Below the pieces are notes generated by a model. That model searched no databases, was not told the DNA's origin, and worked only from the letters and a program-made list of their open reading frames with translations. Below, piece by piece: positions 28,356-37,454 of a DNA stretch of 64,000 nucleotides. The DNA comes from Phyllobacterium brassicacearum (GTDB taxonomy: Bacteria; Pseudomonadota; Alphaproteobacteria; Rhizobiales; Rhizobiaceae), in assembly GCF_003010955.1 (NCBI RefSeq), contig NZ_PGGO01000003.1, positions 124,001-188,000 of the forward strand, given 5' to 3'. Position 1 is the first letter of the stretch. Every line of letters begins with the position of its first letter. A program made the translations under genes and the position numbers.

Positions 28356-29332
28356 AACAGCAGACCGACAACGAAGAGCAAGAAGATGAAGGCAGTGAAT
28401 GTCGCAGTCGCGACGCTGAAGATATCCAGCGCATCCTCGATGTTTTCGGCCCCGGCATCGCGCCGTCCGGCGCCATTCAGCATAGGCTCGTTGGCGATGA
28501 CGCCGCCATAGACGCGTGGCCCTGCCAGTGCCACTTCTATGGCCCCAGCCATCGCGGCCTCCGGCCATCCCGCATTGGGCGAGCGGTGCAGACGCGCATC
28601 GCGCATCATCACATTGAACGATCGGAGCGCCGCATCGTAACCATGCAAGATCCAGGCAGCCGCAGAAATCAGCAGGCCCGTCAGCCGTGCCGGTATCCAA
28701 TTCGCCAGATCATCGAGCTTTGCGGCAAAGCGTCCGAAGTCGCGGTGGCGATCATTCATATGTCCGATCATCGAATCTGCAGTGTTCAGCATTTTGTACG
28801 TCAGAAGCCCGGGTAGACCGAACAGCGCGTACCAGAATGCCGGTGCGATAATGCCATCGGACGTATTCTCCGCGAGGCTTTCGATTGCCGCGCGGCTGAC
28901 TGCAGCGTCATCGAGGACTTCGGGATCGCGGCCGACGATCATTGATACAGCCTTACGGGCGCCAACGATTCCCTCTTCGCGCAACGCGACTGCGACGCGC
29001 GTAACGTGATCGCCGAGACTCTTCTGCGCCAGAAACACAGCAACGATCAGCGCTTCAATGAGTTCGCCGAATGGCGAAATGGTCTGTAGCGCCAGATGGA
29101 CAAAAAAGCCGACTACGGCAGCCATCCCAAGCAGGCTCAGCATGGTCACAACGCCATTGCGCCGTCGTTCATAGTCGGAGTTTGCCGACTTGTTGAATCG
29201 CTTGTCTGCAAAGTCGATCGCCTTGCCGAAAACGACGACAGGATGCGGAATCTTCGCCCACAACCAGTCGGGATCACCGAAATATCGATCGGCGAGCATG
29301 GCAAGAAACAGAATCAAGAGGTTGATTTCCAT
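28352..29332 (-). CDS. cobD: Adenosylcobinamide-phosphate synthase CobD (CbiB)
   Basis: 326-residue membrane protein that joins (R)-1-amino-2-propanol phosphate to adenosylcobyric acid. Conserved family blocks are RYFGDPDWLWAKIPHPVVVFG at the N-terminus and ESLAENTSDGIIAPAFWYALFGLPG near residues 150-175. Several hydrophobic helices are present. It lies 29 bases after cobC, whose product supplies the aminopropanol phosphate, and is the last gene of the cobA-B-C-D run. Confidence 0.94.
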   Translation of the reverse strand: MEINLLILFLAMLADRYFGDPDWLWAKIPHPVVVFGKAIDFADKRFNKSANSDYERRRNGVVTMLSLLGMAAVVGFFVHLALQTISPFGELIEALIVAVFLAQKSLGDHVTRVAVALREEGIVGARKAVSMIVGRDPEVLDDAAVSRAAIESLAENTSDGIIAPAFWYALFGLPGLLTYKMLNTADSMIGHMNDRHRDFGRFAAKLDDLANWIPARLTGLLISAAAWILHGYDAALRSFNVMMRDARLHRSPNAGWPEAAMAGAIEVALAGPRVYGGVIANEPMLNGAGRRDAGAENIEDALDIFSVATATFTAFIFLLFVVGLLF

Positions 29333-29361
29333 GAACGATTCGATCCCGTTGTATCAAGGTA

Positions 29362-30375
29362 TCAACTTGATACTGCATCCAAAGCAATAATAAAATCTTG
29401 GCGCAGTCGGCGCGCCGCATCTTCATCCAATGGCAGACCCAAACGCAACCATTGTGGCTCATAACTGAACTTTCGGGTGAGAACGTGTCGCTTGCAAAGC
29501 TCGTCGTGGAGCATGTGCGCTTGGCAGTGCTTCACCAGCGAAAACAGCATCGTTCCACCAGTTTCTACAAGCCCAGCGTCTGAGAGCGCGTCCGCAAGCA
29601 ACGTGCGGCGAGCTTTCAGTCGCTCCATATATGCCGACAATGTCTCACTATTCGAAAACGCATGTGTCGCAATGGCCAATGCAGGGCCAGATACCGCCCA
29701 GGCGCCCAGGCGCAAAGCGAGTGCCTGCGAGACGGCGGGCGTCGATAACGCAAAGCCAAGACGCATGCCCCCGAGGCCGAAGAACTTGCCGAAGGATTTG
29801 AGAACGATCAGTCCCTTGATGCCTGCTTGGGCGGCAACGCTCGTCTCTGGATGCGGATCGGCAAATGCCTCATCGACGATGAGAAACCCGCCCCTGCGGT
29901 CCATCCGCTCCGCCAGACCAAGCAACGTGTCTTTGGCAACAATGCGTCCATCCGGATTGTTCGGGTTTACGATCACCATAACCTTTGCTGACCCGGGAAT
30001 TTCATCAAGTCTCCGGCAATTCGAGACCATCCAACTCGCCTGCAGGAATGAACTCTCGTGCTCCTGGTAGGTCGGGCCAAGGACCGCGACTTCGCCCTTG
30101 GCAACCAGATTGGGCAATATCTGGATGAGCGCCTGCGTTCCTGGCGCGGCAACGATCCCCGCATCACGCGCCGCACCGTAGTAGTCCCTCGCTGCATGCA
30201 GCGCCGAAGACAGCACTTTCTCACCCGGCAGGCGATTCCAGATTCCGGGGCCTATAAACGGCAAAGGAAACACTTCCGGATTGATCCCGGTCGAGAGGTC
30301 GATCCAGTCGCCAATCTCGCCGCCATATTGGTCAATAGCGCGGTCGAGCGCGCCTCCATGTTCAATCTGCATCAT
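29362..30375 (-). CDS. cobC: Threonine-phosphate decarboxylase CobC
   Basis: 337-residue PLP-dependent aminotransferase-fold enzyme that makes (R)-1-amino-2-propanol O-2-phosphate. N-terminal HGGALDRAIDQYGG and the PLP-lysine region LKSFGKFFGLGGMRLGF identify it. The start (ATGATG, 30375) overlaps the cobB stop. Downstream cobD uses the product. Confidence 0.92.
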   Translation of the reverse strand: MMQIEHGGALDRAIDQYGGEIGDWIDLSTGINPEVFPLPFIGPGIWNRLPGEKVLSSALHAARDYYGAARDAGIVAAPGTQALIQILPNLVAKGEVAVLGPTYQEHESSFLQASWMVSNCRRLDEIPGSAKVMVIVNPNNPDGRIVAKDTLLGLAERMDRRGGFLIVDEAFADPHPETSVAAQAGIKGLIVLKSFGKFFGLGGMRLGFALSTPAVSQALALRLGAWAVSGPALAIATHAFSNSETLSAYMERLKARRTLLADALSDAGLVETGGTMLFSLVKHCQAHMLHDELCKRHVLTRKFSYEPQWLRLGLPLDEDAARRLRQDFIIALDAVSS

Positions 30376-31670
30376 CCTGCCAAATCTATTACATGCATGT
30401 ACGAACCGCAGACTGATCCGACCCGCAGACCGGCCTCGCCCAAATCCTCGCCCAGCGCATCCCTGACCCGAAAGAGTTTCGCGGCGTTACCTTCGCGAAC
30501 AATACTCGCATAATGGAATTCATGTGCGGTCAGTGGCCGATTGAAGGGCGACGCTTCAAGCGGTTCAATTACGCGATAACCAAGATGCAGCTTGCGTTTC
30601 GCGAAGCTGGTTTCCAGAGGTAAGAGCCCGAGCATTCTATGCGTGTTTTCCGCAGCGTCTTCGATGCTCTCGCCAAGCACCATATATCCACCACACTCAC
30701 CATAAACGAGAGCGCCTCTGGCGGCAGCCTGCTTTATGCCCTCGGCAAAATGCGTGGCTCGGGCAAGCTGCTCACCGTGCAGTTCTGGATAGCCTCCAGG
30801 AAGATATATGGCGTCGCTGCCCTCCGCTGGTGCCTCATCGGCAAGCGGCGAAAAGAAGCTGATCTCTGCACCGCGCCGCCGCCAGCCATCGAGCAGATGC
30901 AGATAAGAGAAAGCGAAAGCATTGTCGCGGGCGACCGCAATGCGCTGGCCGAGCGGCGGGACGCGTGAAATATTGGCCATGGACTCGCTCGAACCGTAGC
31001 GGCCAGCGATTTGCTGGATCCGTTTCAGATCGATTCGTTCACCTATGACCGAGCCGGCGTAGGTTACGAAGTTGTCGAGATCGGCATGCTCGCCGGCCTG
31101 CACGAGACCAAGGTGCCGTTCCGGCAGTCGCAACCTTTCATCGCGCGGCAATGAGCCCAGCACGGGTATGCCGACGGGCTCGAGCGCCGATCGCAGCATT
31201 GCTTCGTGACGTGCGCTGCCTACCCGGTTGAGGATGAGGCCGGCAATCATCACATTGCGGCGAAAATCACGAAAGCCGCTGACGACGGCGGCAATAGAAT
31301 GCGATTGGCGGGCGCAATCCAGGACAAGAATGACCGGCAGGGATAGATGCGTCGCCAGATCCGCCGCAGAGCCACGTCCATTCCGCGCGCCATCGAACAA
31401 GCCCATCATACCCTCGACAACGAGCATCTTGCCGCCCTCCGTATGACGCGAGGCCAGCGCACTTATTAGGTCTGGCCGCATGGCCCAGGGATCGAGATTG
31501 ATGCAGGGCACACCGCTCGCTACGGTATGATAGGCGGGATCGATATAATCGGGACCGGCTTTTGCCGGCGCAATCTCAACGCCGAGGTTGCGCAGCGCGC
31601 GCAAAAGTCCCAGCGTGACTGTGGTCTTGCCGCTGCCCGAAGCCGGCGCGGCGACAATAAAGCCTTTCAT
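30372..31670 (-). CDS. cobB: Hydrogenobyrinic/cobyrinic acid a,c-diamide synthase CobB
   Basis: 432-residue glutamine-dependent amidotransferase with an N-terminal ATPase domain (AAPASGSGKTTVTLGLLRALR, residues 8-28) and a C-terminal class I glutaminase-like domain (LVYGECGGYMVLGE, nucleophile Cys in ECGG). It amidates the a and c side chains of the corrin ring. Overlaps cobA and cobC by 4 bases on each side. Confidence 0.94.
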   Translation of the reverse strand: MKGFIVAAPASGSGKTTVTLGLLRALRNLGVEIAPAKAGPDYIDPAYHTVASGVPCINLDPWAMRPDLISALASRHTEGGKMLVVEGMMGLFDGARNGRGSAADLATHLSLPVILVLDCARQSHSIAAVVSGFRDFRRNVMIAGLILNRVGSARHEAMLRSALEPVGIPVLGSLPRDERLRLPERHLGLVQAGEHADLDNFVTYAGSVIGERIDLKRIQQIAGRYGSSESMANISRVPPLGQRIAVARDNAFAFSYLHLLDGWRRRGAEISFFSPLADEAPAEGSDAIYLPGGYPELHGEQLARATHFAEGIKQAAARGALVYGECGGYMVLGESIEDAAENTHRMLGLLPLETSFAKRKLHLGYRVIEPLEASPFNRPLTAHEFHYASIVREGNAAKLFRVRDALGEDLGEAGLRVGSVCGSYMHVIDLAG

Positions 31671-32509
31671 CCCGCGTCCTTTTCCCGGCGCGTTCCGAGC
31701 GGGTCTTGCGTCAGCACCCTGCCCTCGATCGCACCGAGCCAGTCGAGTGCAGCGCGCAAACGCACAACTTCTCCGACCACAACGATCGCAGGCGGCCGCA
31801 GACCGGACTGCTGAACGTCCGTCTCGGCTTGCTGCAACGTGGTTTCGAGCACTTTCTGTTCGCCAGTCGTCGCATTGCAGACAAAGGCGATCGGTTCATC
31901 CTTCGAGCGTCCGGCCGCAATCAACCGCGAAGCAATCAGCCCTATGTGCTTCATTGCCATGTACATGACGATGACCGAGGAACCCTTGGCGATACTGTTC
32001 CAGTCCATCTGGTCGGGCACGAGGCCGGTCGCGTCATGTCCTGTGAGAAAGGTCACGCTCTGGTTGGTCTCGCGGTGTGTAACGGGGATGCCGGCATAGG
32101 CAAGCCCGCCAATTCCAGCGGTGATACCGGGAACGATTCGAAACGGAACCCCGTGCTCGACCAGCGTCAAAGCCTCCTCGCCGCCACGCCCGAACACGAA
32201 AGGGTCACCACCCTTCAGGCGCAGGACACGTTTTCCGGCATGCGCGAGCTCCACCAGCCGGAGTGAGATATCCCGCTGCTGCGGTGATGGTTTGCCACCG
32301 CGCTTGCCCGCATATTCGAATACCGCATCCGGTCCGGCAAATGACAGGCAATCCTCATTGACCAGCGCGTCGTAGACGATCACGTCTGCCTGTTCGAGCG
32401 CATTGACAGCATGCAGTGTCAAAAGGCCAGGGTCGCCCGGCCCTGCCCCGACAAGCCAAACATGTCCTGCCTCAAATTTTGGCAGTTTTGATTTCATTGC
32501 GCCGCCCAC
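31667..32509 (-). CDS. cobA: Uroporphyrinogen-III C-methyltransferase CobA
   Basis: 280-residue SAM-dependent methylase giving precorrin-2, the entry point to cobalamin. Motifs are VGAGPGDPGLLTLHA, VLRLKGGDPFVFGRGGEE and PGITAGIGGLAYAGIPVTHR. The GTG at 32509 has AGGAG upstream; ATG 32497 is the other possible start. It is divergent from cbiD and heads the cobA-B-C-D operon. No CysG-type dehydrogenase domain is fused. Confidence 0.94.
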   Translation of the reverse strand: MGGAMKSKLPKFEAGHVWLVGAGPGDPGLLTLHAVNALEQADVIVYDALVNEDCLSFAGPDAVFEYAGKRGGKPSPQQRDISLRLVELAHAGKRVLRLKGGDPFVFGRGGEEALTLVEHGVPFRIVPGITAGIGGLAYAGIPVTHRETNQSVTFLTGHDATGLVPDQMDWNSIAKGSSVIVMYMAMKHIGLIASRLIAAGRSKDEPIAFVCNATTGEQKVLETTLQQAETDVQQSGLRPPAIVVVGEVVRLRAALDWLGAIEGRVLTQDPLGTRREKDAG

Positions 32510-32615
32510 CGCTCACTCCTGATTGCTTTGCGCATAGCATAAAATTTCTGATCACAAGCATGAACTTATCGGAAAAATCATGCAACGGGCGCCGAAGCTG
32601 AGCTATAAGGTGCGT

Positions 32616-33731
32616 ATGAGTGATGAACCCGACGCAGGATTGCGGAAACCCGATGAGACGAGGACAAGTCCGCTGCGCCGGGGCTGGACAACAGGTGCCT
32701 GTGCAACTGCCGCGACAAAGGCGGCGCTGATTGGCCTTATCACCGGCGAGTTCCCCGATCCGGTCGCAATCATCCTGCCCAAGGGCGAAGTTCCGCACTT
32801 CCAGTTGGCAATCGAATCGATCGGCGACGGTTATGCCATGGCCGGTATTGTCAAAGATGCCGGTGATGATCCCGATGTCACGCATGGCGCCACCATAATC
32901 TCGACCGTATTCCCCGCTCCGCCCGGAAGCGGCATCCAGTTTGTTGCTGGGGAAGGCGTCGGCAAAGTCACCCTGCCTGGTCTGCCCACCCCCCCCGGTG
33001 AGGCAGCCATCAATCCTGTACCCCGTGCAATGATGACCAAGATCTGCGAGGAAATCTGCGCGCAATATGACCTTCCAGCAGATTTGGTCATTACGATCTC
33101 CGTGCCCGAGGGCGAGGAAATCGCCAGGAAAACTTGGAACCGGCGCCTCGGCATTGTCGGCGGTATTTCGATCTTGGGAACGACCGGCATCGTTCATCCC
33201 TTTTCCTGCGCGTCATGGATCCACTCAATTCATCGCGGCATCGACGTGTCGCGCGCGGCAGGTCTGAAGCACGTCCTCGCAGCAACCGGCTCTACGTCCG
33301 AAGATGCGGCGCAGGCGATCTATCACCTGCCTGAGATTGCACTGCTCGACATGGGTGATTTTGCCGGCGGGCTTTTGAAATACCTACGCGTCCATCCGAT
33401 TGACCGGCTGACGATCGCAGGCGGTTTCGCCAAGCTCACCAAATTGGCGCAAGGTGCACTCGATCTTCATTCAGGCCGCAGTCAGGTCAGCATGACGTTT
33501 CTTGCCGACGAGGCAGAAAAGCTTGGGTTCAACCCCGACATGAGGGAGCGGATTCTGAATGCCAATACAGCGCAGGAAGTGCTTGAATTGACTCAAAATC
33601 TCGGATTCGATCTGGCGCTTCCCATTGCAAAGGGGGCCAGAGAAACGGCACTCGCCACGCTCAGGGGAGCACCGGTCGAAATCGACGTGATTGTGACCGA
33701 TCGCAAGGGAACCGTGCTTGCCCGTGTCTGA
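32616..33731 (+). CDS. cbiD: Cobalt-precorrin-5B (C1)-methyltransferase CbiD
   Basis: About 371 residues from ATG 32616, which has AAGG 5 bases upstream; ATG 32580 would add 12 residues. The RGWTTGACATAATKAAL segment near the N-terminus and ILGTTGIVHPFS are diagnostic. CbiD replaces CobF in many alphaproteobacteria for C-1 methylation and deacylation of the corrin ring. Its 3' end overlaps cobK, so the two are coupled. Confidence 0.93.
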   Translation: MSDEPDAGLRKPDETRTSPLRRGWTTGACATAATKAALIGLITGEFPDPVAIILPKGEVPHFQLAIESIGDGYAMAGIVKDAGDDPDVTHGATIISTVFPAPPGSGIQFVAGEGVGKVTLPGLPTPPGEAAINPVPRAMMTKICEEICAQYDLPADLVITISVPEGEEIARKTWNRRLGIVGGISILGTTGIVHPFSCASWIHSIHRGIDVSRAAGLKHVLAATGSTSEDAAQAIYHLPEIALLDMGDFAGGLLKYLRVHPIDRLTIAGGFAKLTKLAQGALDLHSGRSQVSMTFLADEAEKLGFNPDMRERILNANTAQEVLELTQNLGFDLALPIAKGARETALATLRGAPVEIDVIVTDRKGTVLARV

Positions 33732-34476
33732 ACGCCCCATTCTCATTCTCGGCGGTACAGCGGAGGCAGCTAAACTCGCCGCCCGGCTGGTATCACAGGG
33801 CCATCGCGTCATTTCATCGCTGGCCGGACGCACCCGCGAACCGGCAATCCTCGACGGCGAGGTTCGCATCGGCGGGTTCGGTGGCGCAAGGGGCCTTACC
33901 GGATACATTGCGCGCGAAAATGTGTCGCTTCTGATCGACGCCACTCATCCGTTCGCAACACAAATATCAGACAACGCCCTCATCGCAGCTGCTTCCACCA
34001 AGATTCCCTTCGTGCGTCTGGAGCGCCCGGCATGGCACGCCCGGCCCGGCGACAACTGGACAAGCGTAACCTCCATCGAGGAAGCTGTCTCGGCCATCCC
34101 CGCCAGAGCGCGGGTGCTGCTTGCGCTTGGACGGCAGCACATCGCGCCCTTTTCTCGACGCGGCGACGTGCATTTCGTTGTCCGCATGATCGATCCGCCG
34201 GAGCAACCGCTCGACCTCGTCGATTTCGAGCTGGAATTGTCGAAGCCGGGCAAAGTCGAGGATGAGGCCGCTTTTCTGGCGAAGAGGCGCCTCACGCATA
34301 TCGTCTGCCGCAATTCGGGAGGTTCTGCGTCCTACACCAAGATCAAAGCTGCACGCGAACTTGGCCTGCCGGTCATCATCATCGACCGGCCTCACCGTCC
34401 CGTCGCACATACCTTGCCGGATATCGAGAGTGTTGGTCAGTTCATCGATAACACGTTGGGCTCATTCCGAGCGTGA
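33718..34476 (+). CDS. cobK: Precorrin-6A reductase CobK
   Basis: 252-residue NAD(P)H-dependent reductase of the corrin ring. LILGGTAEAAKLAARL at the N-terminus and LLIDATHPFATQIS around residue 71 are family motifs. AAGGGA lies 7 bases before the TTG at 33718; a GTG at 33724 is the other option. The 3' end overlaps convergent cobM by 15 bases. Confidence 0.92.
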   Translation: MPVSERPILILGGTAEAAKLAARLVSQGHRVISSLAGRTREPAILDGEVRIGGFGGARGLTGYIARENVSLLIDATHPFATQISDNALIAAASTKIPFVRLERPAWHARPGDNWTSVTSIEEAVSAIPARARVLLALGRQHIAPFSRRGDVHFVVRMIDPPEQPLDLVDFELELSKPGKVEDEAAFLAKRRLTHIVCRNSGGSASYTKIKAARELGLPVIIIDRPHRPVAHTLPDIESVGQFIDNTLGSFRA

Positions 34477-35223
34477 GCGCAGTGAGTGGCTGTGATCCTT
34501 GTGATACAGCGCTGAATCTCGGAACGCATCTACCGATAGGCCCCGACCCACGAATATCATCGCGGATCGGCTCAGCCCCGATGATCGCACTTTGCCCCCA
34601 ATATCAGCCAGCGTGCCGTGGACGAACTGCTCATCCGGCCAACCTACACGGTAGGCAACAATGACAGGGCAATCAGCTCCGTAGAGCGGAATGAGCTCGG
34701 CTTCGATGCGTGCCAGATTGCGGATCGACAAGTGAATGACCAGCGTCGCGCCTGATTTTCCCAGAGTCGCCAGATCCTCCCCTTCGGGCATGGAAGATGA
34801 CTTCATGGAGGTGCGCGTCAGAATGATCGTCTGGCAAACCTCTGGAACCGTCAACTCCTTCTTCAGTGCAGCGGCAGCAGCAGCGAATGCCGGGACGCCA
34901 GGCGTTACGTCGTAATCGATGCCCAAGGCATCAAGGCGCCGTATCTGCTCTGCGACAGCTCCATAAATCGACGGATCGCCGGAGTGGACTCGCGCCACAT
35001 CCTTGCCTTCCGTATGCGCGCGTTCAAACTCGGCAACGATCTCATCGAGTGTGAGTGAGGAGGTGTCGATCACCCTTGCACCCGCCGGCACTTCGGCCAC
35101 CATCTCCGGAGGAACAAGCGACCCGGCATAGAGACAAACTGGACAGGATTGGATCAGCTTCAACCCGCGTACGGTGATAAGGTCAGGCGCGCCGGGACCT
35201 GCGCCGATAAAATGAACTGTCAT
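34462..35223 (-). CDS. cobM: Precorrin-4 C11-methyltransferase CobM
   Basis: 253-residue SAM-dependent tetrapyrrole methylase. I start at ATG 35223 (MTVHFIGAGPGAPDLITVRG), where the family begins; the open frame extends 42 codons further without similarity and into the cobE spacer. RVHSGDPSIYGAVAEQ and DYDVTPGVPAFAAAAAAL are methylase motifs. It is the second gene of cobE-cobM on this strand. Confidence 0.94.
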   Translation of the reverse strand: MTVHFIGAGPGAPDLITVRGLKLIQSCPVCLYAGSLVPPEMVAEVPAGARVIDTSSLTLDEIVAEFERAHTEGKDVARVHSGDPSIYGAVAEQIRRLDALGIDYDVTPGVPAFAAAAAALKKELTVPEVCQTIILTRTSMKSSSMPEGEDLATLGKSGATLVIHLSIRNLARIEAELIPLYGADCPVIVAYRVGWPDEQFVHGTLADIGGKVRSSGLSRSAMIFVGRGLSVDAFRDSALYHKDHSHSLRSRSE

Positions 35224-35234
35224 GTCTGTGCCTG

Positions 35235-35627
35235 TTATCTTTTCACGGCCAATGCCGCAGTCGCGTGAGCGGATTTGGTTTTTCCGACTACCAGTACGCC
35301 ATCTGGTCTTAAAGCCGCAAGAGCCGCCGATTCTGCCACACCGTGACAACCCACCAATTCAAAAACCCGCTCCGACGGATTAAGCAAATGCGGCGTCTGC
35401 TCCTCCAGATCTTCCGCACTGAAACACTCGAATCGCAGGCCAAATTTCGTTGCAACCTGGATGATTGCTGGTTCATTCTGGCGTTGATCGATCGAATAGA
35501 CACCGGCCAGGTCCATTCCGGCAATTCCGGCCGCGCTCAAGACATCTCGTGTCAGCGCAAACATTTCTTGCGGATCGCATCCGCGCTCGCAACCAAGGCC
35601 AAGCGCATAAATCGGTTCGGTCCTCAA
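35235..35627 (-). CDS. cobE: Cobalamin biosynthesis protein CobE
   Basis: 130-residue protein similar to the C-terminal domain of CbiG, as in aerobic CobE. ALGLGCERGCDPQEM at the N-terminus is the usual start, and LVGCHGVAESAALAAL and VVGKTKSAHATAALAV follow. Its step in aerobic synthesis is poorly defined; corrinoid binding has been proposed. It overlaps the preceding terB-like gene by 4 bases (start at 35627, terB stop at 35624). Confidence 0.88.
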   Translation of the reverse strand: MRTEPIYALGLGCERGCDPQEMFALTRDVLSAAGIAGMDLAGVYSIDQRQNEPAIIQVATKFGLRFECFSAEDLEEQTPHLLNPSERVFELVGCHGVAESAALAALRPDGVLVVGKTKSAHATAALAVKR

Positions 35628-36052
35628 TGCTTTTTGTGCAGTTCTTCGGGTGTCACGCCCAAGAGCTTCGCTGTCATCCGGATCAGATTAGCTTCTTTGG
35701 GATTAAGGTCATTGTCGGCATTGGCAATCACGAGAAGATGACGCAGCAACTGAACCTTGCGATCAAACGGCACATTCCCGAAGGCCAGGGCAGCCTGCTT
35801 GCTCGTCGTCTCGTAGCCGAAATCCTTGAGATATTCGGCGACTTCGGCAAACTCGTCTGCCGGAATGCCGAAATCGCTGGCAGCTATCCCCAATATTGCT
35901 GCGTATTCTGTCTCGTCCGTTTTTCCATCTGCCAATGCGACGTGCAGCAGAAGCAAGAGCTCAGCTGTCAGTACCGGATCGTCGGCGACTTTTTGCACTG
36001 CGCTTTTTGTGCCAAGATAAGCAGCGATCCGATCAAAAATGCTTTCGCTCAT
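35624..36052 (-). CDS. TerB-family protein
   Basis: 142-residue all-helical protein of the TerB/DjlA-type acidic-metal-binding fold. HVALADGKTDETEYAAILGIA and ANADNDLNPKEANLIRMTAKLLG are the two related halves. No membrane segment or signal. Despite the family name, tellurite resistance is not implied; function is unknown. Its stop overlaps the cobE start, so it is likely transcribed with cobE-cobM, an unusual companion for cobalamin genes. Confidence 0.75.
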   Translation of the reverse strand: MSESIFDRIAAYLGTKSAVQKVADDPVLTAELLLLLHVALADGKTDETEYAAILGIAASDFGIPADEFAEVAEYLKDFGYETTSKQAALAFGNVPFDRKVQLLRHLLVIANADNDLNPKEANLIRMTAKLLGVTPEELHKKH

Positions 36053-36224
36053 TGTACCCCCAACTGTCGTTCAAGAGCAGTTTGCAGCGCAGCGTATCGA
36101 ATTCAAGTGCCGAAACAACACACTAGGTCGTGATTCGTATCTGGCGATTGTCGGGCGTCCGAAACCGCTCGCCAAACCCGAAAATTTGGCTATGGTCCGC
36201 CGCGTCTCACCGAGTTTCCCTCCT

Positions 36225-37019
36225 ATGTCCGCTATCTTCGAAAATATCCCCCCGCTTCTGATTTTTGCTGCCTTTGTTGCAGGCTTCATAGACTCCATTG
36301 CAGGAGGTGGAGGACTTGTGACCGTACCCGCGCTGCTTTTGGCTGGTTTTTCGCCTGTTGAGTCACTCGGCACCAACAAGTTGCAGTCATTGTTCGGCTC
36401 GGCCTCGGCAACCATGGCCTACGCCCAGAAGGGTCACGTACATCTCAAAGCGCAATTGCCATCGGCATTGATGTCGGCACTGGGCGGTGCCGGCGGCGCT
36501 TTGCTAGCGGGCTTTCTGCCAGGAGACGTTCTGCGGGCATTTCTGCCAATTCTGCTGATTGCCATCGCTGTCTATTTCGCGCTGAAACCCAACATGGATG
36601 ACATGGACCGCGCCCGGCGGATTACACCGTTCCTGTTCGGTCTAACGATTGTACCCCTCATCGGCTTCTATGATGGCTTGTTCGGCCCAGGCACCGGTTC
36701 ATTCTTCATGCTCAGCTTTGTTTCAATTGCCGGTTATGGACTGCTCAAGGCGACGGCTCATACCAAGCTGCTGAATTTTGCTTCCAATCTCGGTGGTTTC
36801 GCTACCTTTGCTCTTCTCGGCGTTATCAACTGGAAGATCGGCTTGCTCATGGGCCTGGCACAGTTTGCCGGAGCACGAGTTGGCGCCGGCCTGGCGATGA
36901 AATCAGGTGCAAAAATCATCAAGCCGCTGTTGATCGTCGTCTGCCTGGCGTTGGCAACGAAACTGCTTTACTCGGATAATCCGCTTGGTGCGTGGCTCGC
37001 CGGACTGTTTGGCGCTTGA
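36225..37019 (+). CDS. TauE/SafE-family permease
   Basis: 264-residue integral membrane protein of the TauE/SafE (DUF81, sulfite exporter) family, with about eight hydrophobic segments. GFIDSIAGGGGLVTVPALLLAG (residues 21-42) is the first repeat's signature and FYDGLFGPGTGSFFMLSF the second's. I start at ATG 36225 (MSAIFENIPPLLIF); no good Shine-Dalgarno is visible, and the frame is open far upstream. Substrate unknown: sulfite or sulfonates by family, cobalt by location among cob genes. Confidence 0.8.
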   Translation: MSAIFENIPPLLIFAAFVAGFIDSIAGGGGLVTVPALLLAGFSPVESLGTNKLQSLFGSASATMAYAQKGHVHLKAQLPSALMSALGGAGGALLAGFLPGDVLRAFLPILLIAIAVYFALKPNMDDMDRARRITPFLFGLTIVPLIGFYDGLFGPGTGSFFMLSFVSIAGYGLLKATAHTKLLNFASNLGGFATFALLGVINWKIGLLMGLAQFAGARVGAGLAMKSGAKIIKPLLIVVCLALATKLLYSDNPLGAWLAGLFGA

Positions 37020-37025
37020 TTTTAT

Positions 37026-37454
37026 CTAGAATCGCATACTCAACAGGATCACCCCGCCAGCTGTTAGCAGGACGCCGAGCCAGTTGAGTCCGGAAAGCTT
37101 TTCGCCGAGAAAGGCAACCCCGAAGATCGCCACCATGACGATGGAAAGCTTGTCGATCGGTGCGACACGCGCCGCATCGCCAATCTTGAGTGCTCGGAAG
37201 TAGGCGAGCCACGACGCGCCGGTTGCCAGCCCTGAAAGGATGAGGAACGTCCACGTCTTCCCGGAGATCGTTGACAGACCCTGCCACTGCCCACTGACCG
37301 TGAGGAATAGGCACAACGCCCCGATGATGACGAAGGTTCGAATGAGTGTGGCAAAATCCGAGTTGATGTTCTCGATACCAACCTTGGCAAATATGGCCGT
37401 CAGCGCCGCAAACATGGCGGAAACGACAGCCCAGAATTGCCAGCTTTCGGTCAT
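37026..37454 (-). CDS. Single-domain EamA-family transporter
   Basis: 142-residue protein with one EamA (drug/metabolite transporter) unit, about five hydrophobic helices, ending with the usual GVALFLGEKLSGL-type helix and short C-terminus. Proteins this short act as dimers, as in small EamA proteins. The start overlaps the cobO stop by one base (TGATG), so it is translated downstream of cobN-cobO. Substrate unknown. Confidence 0.78.
   Translation of the reverse strand: MTESWQFWAVVSAMFAALTAIFAKVGIENINSDFATLIRTFVIIGALCLFLTVSGQWQGLSTISGKTWTFLILSGLATGASWLAYFRALKIGDAARVAPIDKLSIVMVAIFGVAFLGEKLSGLNWLGVLLTAGGVILLSMRF

Noticed and set aside
32510-32615. Second cobalamin riboswitch between cobA and cbiD
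   Set aside because: The gap is too short for the aptamer and lacks the B12 box and GAGCCAGG-type 3' end.
36039-36224. N-terminal extension of the TauE/SafE gene
   Set aside because: The added residues (MLSLIVPPTVV...) are not membrane-like and have no family counterpart; the permease begins at 36225.
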